Below are positions 56,946 to 64,000 of a DNA stretch of 64,000 nucleotides, one piece after another (position 1 is the first letter of the stretch; every line of letters starts with the position of its first letter). Made by a program: the position numbers and the translations under genes. The stretch covers positions 1 through 64,000 of the forward strand of contig NADL03000540.1 in the NCBI GenBank assembly GCA_002205965.3, written 5' to 3'. The notes beneath the pieces are model-generated. The model saw nothing but the letters and a program-made list of their open reading frames with translations. It did not search any database and had not been told where the DNA came from. The DNA comes from Kappaphycus alvarezii. Lineage: Eukaryota > Rhodophyta > Florideophyceae > Gigartinales > Solieriaceae.

Positions 56946-57533
56946 ATGAACAACCTTCGCCCCTCCGCCCCTATCACCAAAAACCGCCCCTATCGCCCCT
57001 TAAACGGCCTTACCCTCGCTGCATATGACCTGACGGACGCAGACGACTACCTGCGACGCCAGACTAAGAAGAAGATAATCGAGTTCGTCCGCAAACTCTT
57101 CGTCGAGGATAAGGCCGACGAGACACCTGAGGGGCAGGAGTGGGAAGTCGAGGGGGGAGCTGGGGAGACCTTCGAGGAATGGGCAGGCCCGGAATTGGTC
57201 TACGAGGTTAATGATGAGGAGGACGAGGGGAATGAGGAGGATGTAGAGGACGAGGACGAGGATGAGGACGAGGACGAGGACGAGGACGAGGAGAATGAAG
57301 GACAGGGAGGCATGGGAAGTGTTGGAATGGTGGAATGTATGGAACAAGGGGTACCGACGATGGAACCGGATGGGGATATCTTTAGTAGTTTAGATATCTC
57401 TCAGGAGGAAATAGATAGTTATGAGCCGTTCGCAGATATCTGTGGGGACTGCTTGGGCAGCATGGATATTTTAGAGGAGTTGCTTGGATCTGATTTAGAG
57501 AATGGGAAACAAGAGGACCATATTGATTGTTAG
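56946..57533 (+). CDS. Acidic protein with conserved C-terminal motif, copy B (intact)
   Basis: This 195-residue frame has no recognised family. Residues 1-7 (MNNLRPS) and the helix DDYLRRQTKKKIIEFVRK (36-53) match copy A at 34.8-35.3 kb. The middle is a GAGGAC hexamer microsatellite coding an aspartate/glutamate run (about 100-120). The C-terminal part PTMEPDGDIFSSLDISQEE...EPFADICGDCLGSMDILEELLG (about 140-185) is the best conserved piece; its two cysteines (C-x2-C) and hydrophobic/acidic spacing resemble an interaction or activation motif, but that is a guess. No signal peptide or membrane segment. The ATG is the first in frame and aligns with copy A. The middle repeat explains how related copies lose frame. 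Homology continues 420 bases past the stop. Confidence 0.6.
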   Translation: MNNLRPSAPITKNRPYRPLNGLTLAAYDLTDADDYLRRQTKKKIIEFVRKLFVEDKADETPEGQEWEVEGGAGETFEEWAGPELVYEVNDEEDEGNEEDVEDEDEDEDEDEDEDEENEGQGGMGSVGMVECMEQGVPTMEPDGDIFSSLDISQEEIDSYEPFADICGDCLGSMDILEELLGSDLENGKQEDHIDC

Positions 57534-57953
57534 TTTCTTAAGTATCTTCTGTTTAGCGTATATCGTCCATACAAAGTGTTTTTATGCATTTCCTGGTATC
57601 TTCTGTAGTTTTGTTCGACCTTACGGGGTAGCCGAAATTCTATATAAGCTGAGTAAACTGCTTCCTTATGGAGAGGCCAAGCAAGTTGGCAGACAAGTTC
57701 AAGTCAAGTCCCGAGTAGTAGGAAGTTCAGAGTCAACTCCATACCCAAGGAACATTTTTCCTACGCTGGTCGCAGAGCATCAGTGGTAGACCCTTCCCCT
57801 TCCATACTTGCTTGTAGCCCTCCCAACTCTCTTCCATATACACTCCTTTTTGTTCGTTCAACTATACCACGGTAGCACTTTTGTCGCTTGCAACACCTCC
57901 TTCTTGGGGTAATTAGTTCTGAGTATCTCTGCTCCCGACGATTTACCCCTATC
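57534..57953 (+). repeat. Conserved downstream flank of acidic-protein copy B
   Basis: Reverse-complement match to 34347-34805. The match ends at CCCGACGATTTACCCC, after which the two loci differ. The two units thus form an inverted pair about 23.6 kb apart (outer edges). Confidence 0.7.
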
Positions 57954-59390
57954 ACAGTGCTAAATTAAAAAACGCAGAACTCTATCCGCTTCCCATTGCC
58001 TCTACATCTGGCTGCTTCCACCTGCTATTACCACCTTGACCTATTGTTAAAGCCGTCCCCGCCTCATGCTGTCCAAAACTCCCGCTGCTTAGGATGCTTC
58101 TGCCGCAATTGTTCATTATTTCCAAGTTTCCACGAACACCCCCGTCTCAGACCTGATCCGTCCTAATATTCAAAACTTTTGTTCTTTGCCTTGACTGGAT
58201 TGCAAACGCGTCTCCGGTAACAACACCCTAGACGTATCACCTTGTACACGCCGATGCCCGTCCAGTCTTAGATACCACCGTAAGCCGCAAACACAACGTA
58301 TCCGTTTTGTCCCTAACCATATGTATACATATTTAGTCCGGGCAGTACCCCTTGACATCCTTCGAATAAAAGTAAACTCCATGATAAGACTCAAATAATT
58401 GATTTTCTTAGTGTATCGCTTGATGGCGCTAGATTGCGGTAGGCTTGCAAAAGAACCAACAGGTCGCTTGCAATGAATTCACCTCGTCCAGCGAAAGAGG
58501 GAAAGGCGACCTTTTAGTGCAGTAATAAAAAAGTCAGAACGGAGGCTATCCGGCCCACCTGGATTTGATACTAGCGACTTGCGCTGTCGAGGATTTTGCG
58601 GAGATTCATCATAACAGCGTGTGATTAAAAACGAAGGCGGAGACACGTGTCCTTTAGGCATAGAACTTGGTGTGCGGGTGCCTGCCGCGACGTTCTGCGA
58701 TAAAGTGGCTGGGTCGTGGTGCGGTCTGAGGCCGGAGGTGCTGATTTTCCGTAAGGATCGATGGCGATGGGGTGGAGATCAATGCCTTCTTGTCCACATG
58801 ACAAGGGATAGTGCGCTACTTTCTTCGTTTAGCCCTGTCGACAGCGGAAACACCACAATTAGCGAAGGTACGGTTGGGGTTTTAATTGTCGGCTTATAAT
58901 GGTGGGGTGCAAGCCCTGTAGGGAGGGGGCGAAGAGAGGATCGTCGATGACAAGGCGGAGTGTTCACCGCTCCTTGGGGCTCTTGTGGAGATTGACGGCC
59001 AGGACACGCTCACAAAAGAATGTCGCACGATTATGAAACCCTCTACGATGCCTATCTTTTCGCCAAGGAAGATCACACTCCTCTTTGATTCACTCTCTTG
59101 ATTAGCACTTACGTGGTCCCGCGTAGGAAAGATGATATTATTCCTTGCTTAACAATAGTGTGCACCGCTTAAGGAGGGAACAGTTTCGGTACTTCGAATT
59201 CTACAAAGAAGGGTCGTTTCCTAGAGTGAGGCCAGTTGTTCCCTCAGGGATCTATTCATAATGGACACATGTCCCGTAGGTGATTATCCCTCTGATCTCT
59301 GAATGTACCGTTAGATCAGGTCGAGTAGATCACCCTTACCGCCTGACAACAGAACACAACTTAAAACAGATGAGCGCGATTAAGAGCAAG
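57954..59390. other. No recognised gene
   Basis: Mixed-composition sequence with short frames only. A 92-codon frame at 58621-58899 and its antisense show no known domain. Confidence 0.4.
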
Positions 59391-59700
59391 AGCTGGCTGG
59401 TAGCCAGCGGGTGCCATACCCAATTTGACAGCGCATTAGATCACCAAAACCAAGTGCATGAGTATCACCTCCAAGCTAGAGAGACCGGTTCCTTGTCGCC
59501 AGGGAAAGGCAACAATGCCTTCCCTACACACCACTCTCGTTCACGGCTCAACCGACGTCAAACCATTCCACGGCCTTACCACCAAGCCAGGCTCAACGCC
59601 ACGAGTCACGCTCGAACAATGCGTAATATGGAAAACCAATGAATGCCCCGAGACACACAGCATTGCTCTCAATGCCTTAACCCTCCATCACCCCCACAAC
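59391..59700 (+). mobile_element. Possible Copia protease fragment
   Basis: The plus strand reads KSWLVASGCHTQFDSALDHQ, resembling the Copia protease site (W-L/I-V-D-S-G-C). Downstream stretches in other frames keep a coding feel (LVHGSTDVKPFHG). It is a short, broken fossil piece with no terminal repeats; family assignment is tentative. Confidence 0.35.
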
Positions 59701-62686
59701 TGCTAACTCCACCTAATCCAAACTGCTCAAAACACATCACCCCAAACCTCGACCTCCGGCATATCCCCTAACAACCAAGCCGCCACCCAACCTTCAACCA
59801 GCATGCCTGCTCAGCCCGCGCACACACCCAACCATCCAATCACAATCAAGGCACACGCCCCCTCGCAAGTAACCCCCCCCGCATCCGTCTCCCGCACCAA
59901 CTCCTCTCATCCCGCCCGACATTTCCAGCCCCACCCAAGCCAACACGCCAACTCACCCAACGGTGCACCGCCGATTCCACGCCCCCCCCCCTTCCCCCGG
60001 CATCGCAGCCTCCTCCGCTGTACACCACACGGGGAGCCCACACGCTACCACGTCTCCACCGCCTCACGGCAGACAGTAGCTCGCCTCAGGCGCTCTGCTA
60101 CAGGCCTGGACTTTGTGTGAAACAGCGCGGCGATCGCCGGCTTTCCGTGGCTGGCGATGCGGGACAGACTTTAGTGGCGGCGTGTAACGCACCGGGCAAG
60201 CCGTTTTGCATTCAAGTTGAGTCATGGTTCATACGCAAGGAATGCATGGGCGGGTACGCACGCCGTGGCGGGTTTGCAGGGCATGTTGCGGCGGCGGGCT
60301 GTTGGGTGTTGATGTTGACGTTTGCCACACGAGAGGCGGGGGTTGCAGGGATGTCATGTCGGGAATGGAAAGTATGTGGTGGTGACATATGGTTGGGTAT
60401 GGGGCTTGTGTGCGATCGCGCAGTGTGTGTGGACTACGGATGCGTGGGTGCGGGGATGAGGCGCGATGGGTTGCGTTTTGTGGGTGTGACGACGGGAGTG
60501 TGCGGCGGGTTTTGGGGCAGGGTGTTGCACGTGTTGCACGCGTTGGTGGTGCGTGGGCAGTGTTGTGTGGTGTGGTGGGCATGTAATTCACATGTTGTGT
60601 GGGAGAGGGGTGTTGTTGAGTTGGAGGTTGATATCCGTAGCGAAGGGTGTCGTTGGCGCGCGAGGCGGTGGAGGGGCATTGGTACTGCGGAGGCGCGTGC
60701 GTGATTACCCGATTGTACCTAAATCGCAGGCGGCCGTGTTACTGTACCATGCTTACAGTACAGTACTGTACAGTTCTGTATAGCGACAACTACGGTATCT
60801 CTGTCACACTTGAACGGATACTGCACAGGTACAGCACTGCACAACACGGCGATAAACAAAAAAACAATCATAACGACTGTATCCCACAACTTGACAACAG
60901 CGCACACAAAAATACATACTGTACTTTACTCTTGCCCAAACCAAATCCCAACACTCCCCCAATTCTCACCCAACCAAAAACAAGCGGGCCAACCTTTACT
61001 ACCCCCCGCCCAGCATCCCCATATCCCGCCGACAGAATCCAGCATGACACCGCTCGCAATGCACGCCCAGCCCTCCCCAAACGCACGTAGACAACAAAAG
61101 CCGACACACCACCTTACTGCATGCACCCCCAAAACCCCCGTGTCACAATGCGCACCCCATCGCCCGTCCAGAGACCCTTTCAACATTCGAAACAGACAGG
61201 CATTCTTTAGTGCGCCGCTGGGTAGGCCGCTGTGAAAAAAATAACATGCGCTTGATTCACACCGCTCCAGAAAGCTGTGTTTCATACGGTGCAGTGGGGT
61301 GTGTGTGCATTGCAAGGGGGGATTGGAATGCATGGTAGCCTGGCGGTGGCGATGGCACGGTGGGAATATTTGTACTGTAGTAGAGGCGCTGGGTAGGGTA
61401 TTACCGCAGGTATCACTACAGCATGCAGTACTTGTACTGTAATGTACACTAGTTGGTGCACAGCTCAGCACGCATGCCATTTTGCAGCGCTGTACAGTAC
61501 AGTACAGTACGGTATGTACAGTATAGCTCAGCACGTGTGCGGAATAAATTGGCAGCAGGGCTCCATTACCAAGTAGCGGAGCACGTCCGCTATCCAGGAT
61601 CAGCTACTAGACAAAGTGAACCCTTGTTCTTGCTGCGTGGTACACGTGTCATACCTTTTGCGCAGTGATACTACCAGGATGTTGGATGGAGGGGGGGTGG
61701 TGCTTGAGAGATGAATGTGCAGGTGTGTGGGTGGTATGATGCGCCGGCTTTGTCACGGTGTTGTGATGTCGGTGTGACGGTGAGTGTGGTTGGGGTGGCG
61801 GAGTGGAACAGGTGGGGGTGACGGCGGGGTGGTGGTTGTGAGGGAGGGGTTGGGGGGTGGATTTGGTGCTGAGGAGTGTTGTATGGTGAGATATGGGGAG
61901 TGGGGTTGAATGAACGGCCAGGAGCGGGTTGGGGCAGGGTTGAGCGGGTTTTCGGGGGAGGGTTGTTGTAGGTTGGGGGGAGATTGAGGGAGATGGGAGG
62001 GGGAGATATTGGAGTATGCGAAAGGGAACGGAGGAAGGATTGTGAGTGGTGGTAGGGAGGGGTTGAATGGTTTGCGGTGTGGTGCGGGAGGGTCGGCGGT
62101 GGAGGAGTGTTGGGCTGGATTTTCGGGGACGGAGAGAATGCGGGTTTTTGTGGGGTTGTGAGGGATAGGTGGACAGGTGTAATTTGGAACAGGTTTGAAG
62201 GTTTTGGAGCTGTTTGTTTGCCAATCAATGGCCTCCAAGGTACGGCACCGTGATGGCTAATGGCCATAACGGGACAATGAATGATTTTGCGCGATATCGT
62301 TCTGTACAACAAACAAACAAACTCTTTTATTACAGATTCACTAAACCGAGCAGGGTCACTCACAGTCATTTACCGTGGCATGGATACAGTATTCAAAGGA
62401 AACGCAGTGCAGTTCTATACGGTATTGCATTGTACTGTCTTACATTACAGCGCAGAGTATCCATCAAGTGTACAGTACAGTACTGTACTGTAGGGTCATG
62501 TTAACTGTAACAAAACCATCCGTTGTGTGTGACACTGTAATGACCAATAAAATATCCATATCACGTAAGCTGGATGAATACCCTTAAATTATTCCTCAAC
62601 GCGGGGCAAATAGAATGCCGCAGTACAGTACAGTACAGTACAGTACCTGTTGCAGGAGCAGTATAATCATGCGCCGTGAATAACCG
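59701..62686. other. Alternating C-rich and G-rich blocks with palindromes
   Basis: The plus strand is C-rich at about 59700-60110 and 60880-61200 and G-rich at about 60200-60700 and 61680-62220, with sharp switches. Long frames here (for example 60117-60704 plus, 61671-62369 minus) are low-complexity by-products and are not called. TACAGTACTGTA-type palindromes lie at 60759-60770, 61492-61510 and 62471-62492, and a (CAGTA)5 run at 62621-62645. Confidence 0.5.
62621..62645. repeat. CAGTA microsatellite
   Basis: Five perfect copies of CAGTA. The unit is the core of the TACAGTA palindromes found throughout the intergenic DNA of the window, so it may show how those arise. Confidence 0.9.
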
Positions 62687-62783
62687 TACTTAATGAATTT
62701 TATGGAATACAAGACATCACTGTATCCAGTAGTGATACTTAATGAATTTTATGGAATACAAGACATCACTGTATCCAGTAGTG
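62687..62783. repeat. 49-bp direct tandem duplication
   Basis: TACTTAATGAATTTTATGG...GTATCCAGTAGTG is present twice in tandem (62687-62735 and 62736-62783) with no internal change, so the duplication is recent. Confidence 0.9.
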
Positions 62784-62904
62784 TACAGTATATTCGACCC
62801 AATGAACTGCACCTGGCAGGGCATCCCCACACGCTAAATTTGCATCATTCTATCTCTATCAACGCCATTTAAGCGACTCCTCAGGCCAATCGACCCACCC
62901 ACCG

Positions 62905-63825
62905 CCAGACTTCGTGCGTTCTTCGTGCGTTCCGCACCCATTGCATGCAAATCCAACCTGCCGATTTGTGCCAATTTCGCCGCAGGCCGCATCCTTCAAC
63001 CTCCACGATTTTCCGGTTGGAACGTATGCCAAATGCCCCTCATGCACCACGCCATACCAACTTATCAATGGTTTCCTAAGCGACACCCGCCTCTTCGTCC
63101 AACCCCCTCCCCCCTCCAATATCCGTCAATCCCTCTTCTTCTCATTTTGCGATTTTCACCGCCACTCAACACCACCACATTCCTTGCATTTCCAAATAGG
63201 CCGACACCTCCCTCCCCAACAATACTTATGCACTGCCTTGCCCTTCCACATCGCATTAGCAATTGACTTTACCACACCATACTGATCACTTCATCCTATT
63301 TCAAGTTCCGTAATCATCAACCCTCAATAGTATCGTCTCACCGCTTCCCCAAAACCCTCCTCATCCCACGCTAACCACTTTTTCCGCTCCCACCCCGCAC
63401 CTTATAAACACCCCCTCCCCTCCACCACCAACCACTTCCCCCAGCCACAGCCCTCCAATCCAATCCCAACCATGCGCCGCCCACGCCCCACCACAGCCCC
63501 CCAACCTTCACCCCCCCCATCATGACCGCCCCCGCCCTCCACCTCCACTTCCACCTCCTCCTCAACCTCCTCCAAATCCCCTCCCACCCAACGTTGGGGC
63601 ACCCTGGTCCCCTCCTCCCATCCGCAAGGATACCCCGCCGCAGAGCAAATGAACGTCTTCATCGCACAGACCGTTCCCAAAGGCTCTACCACCGTGCTGG
63701 AAAGGGGACGCGCTGTCGCCCGCCAACCGGAAGGGCCGATTGCTATGTCGAGGTTTGTCCTAGTGGTGGTAGGGATGTTGTTATGCATCCGGGTTTTAGG
63801 CGTTTTTTTGGGGGTGGGGGTGTGA
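62905..63825 (+). CDS. Possible host gene, exons uncertain
   Basis: Two plus-strand stretches look coding though no frame joins them. The first (62905-63110) reads ASFNLHDFPVGTYAKCPSC followed by TTPYQLINGFL, with one C-x2-C pair as in a zinc ribbon half. The second is open from 63526 to 63825 and reads a serine/threonine run, TQRWGTLVPSSHPQGYPAAE, an internal ATG at 63649 (MNVFIAQTVPKGSTTVLERG), then RFVLVVVGMLLC. A GTTTGT donor-like site at 63753 could end this exon just before the sequence turns G-rich, so the hydrophobic end may be intron. The pyrimidine-rich stretch between them may be intron or promoter. Family unknown. Confidence 0.28.
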
Positions 63826-64000
63826 ATGGGGTGGGCGTGCGCCTGAAGGATGGTTTGGTACTGATGGTTTGTTGCGGTTGGGGCATTTGGTGTGTTCGGA
63901 TTGCTTGTGATGGCTGGGTGGAGGGATGGTGCATGGTAGATGCTTGGCTAGTTGTGCGAGGGTAGGGAGCCTTTGTGGATAGGTGTGAGATTGATAAAAG

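Noticed and set aside
34347-57953. Whole 23.6-kb block as one giant inverted-repeat transposon
   Set aside because: The inverted units are genes with their flanks, not matching terminal sequences; the interior is made of unrelated decayed elements and no target duplication is visible. Kept only as one option in a finding.
60117-60704. 195-codon plus-strand frame rich in G, W, C and V
   Set aside because: It follows from the G/T-rich composition, and the antisense frames are equally open; no family resemblance.
61671-62369. 232-codon proline/threonine/histidine-rich minus-strand frame
   Set aside because: It is a by-product of a G-rich plus strand that lacks stops on the complement; three overlapping frames are open at once, with no domain.

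Overview
The window reads as nuclear DNA of an intron-poor eukaryote with a compact genic island set among dense transposable elements. The mix of single-exon genes a few hundred bases apart, restriction-endonuclease-type LINEs, several Copia lineages and one Ty3/gypsy element is what I would expect from a florideophyte red alga such as Chondrus crispus. That assignment is inference from gene style and repeat content, not from a marker gene.

Layout. 1-7405: a young Ty3/gypsy LTR element whose long terminal repeats each carry an intact reading frame for a protein with two U1/matrin-type zinc fingers. 7626-12800: a stack of broken LINE pieces (RT-RLE type), mostly on the minus strand, nested or side by side. 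13518-21188: the host gene island, with four recognisable genes: a peroxisomal-looking HSDL2-type dehydrogenase (+), a MadBub/BUBR1-type spindle-checkpoint protein (-), cytosolic seryl-tRNA synthetase (+) and U1 snRNP protein C (-). 21.2-24.36 kb holds nothing I recognise. 24359-28975 is a minus-strand Copia fossil with very short LTRs and an apparent half-tRNA primer site. 29111-29538 is a MITE with a second, inverted copy at 43638-44088. 30.2-33.85 kb is another broken LINE.

34.35-57.95 kb is a visibly AT-richer island of decayed elements (three further Copia-like fossils, a dead mariner, a LINE tail, a MITE). It is bounded by two inverted copies of an unrecognised gene family: an acidic protein with a strongly conserved C-terminal motif (minus copy near 34.8-35.3 kb, intact plus copy at 56946-57533). 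58-64 kb is non-repetitive-looking DNA with alternating C-rich and G-rich blocks, many TACAGTA-type palindromes, and one possible host gene entering the window end.

The host genes are housekeeping and share no pathway; they lie as two convergent pairs (dehydrogenase/MadBub and SerRS/U1-C) around a divergent MadBub/SerRS promoter region. The strongest candidates for something undescribed are the zinc-finger frame inside the LTR with its paired RNA hairpins, the inverted acidic-protein family around the AT-rich island, and the KEN/ABBA-rich MadBub with a dead kinase domain.
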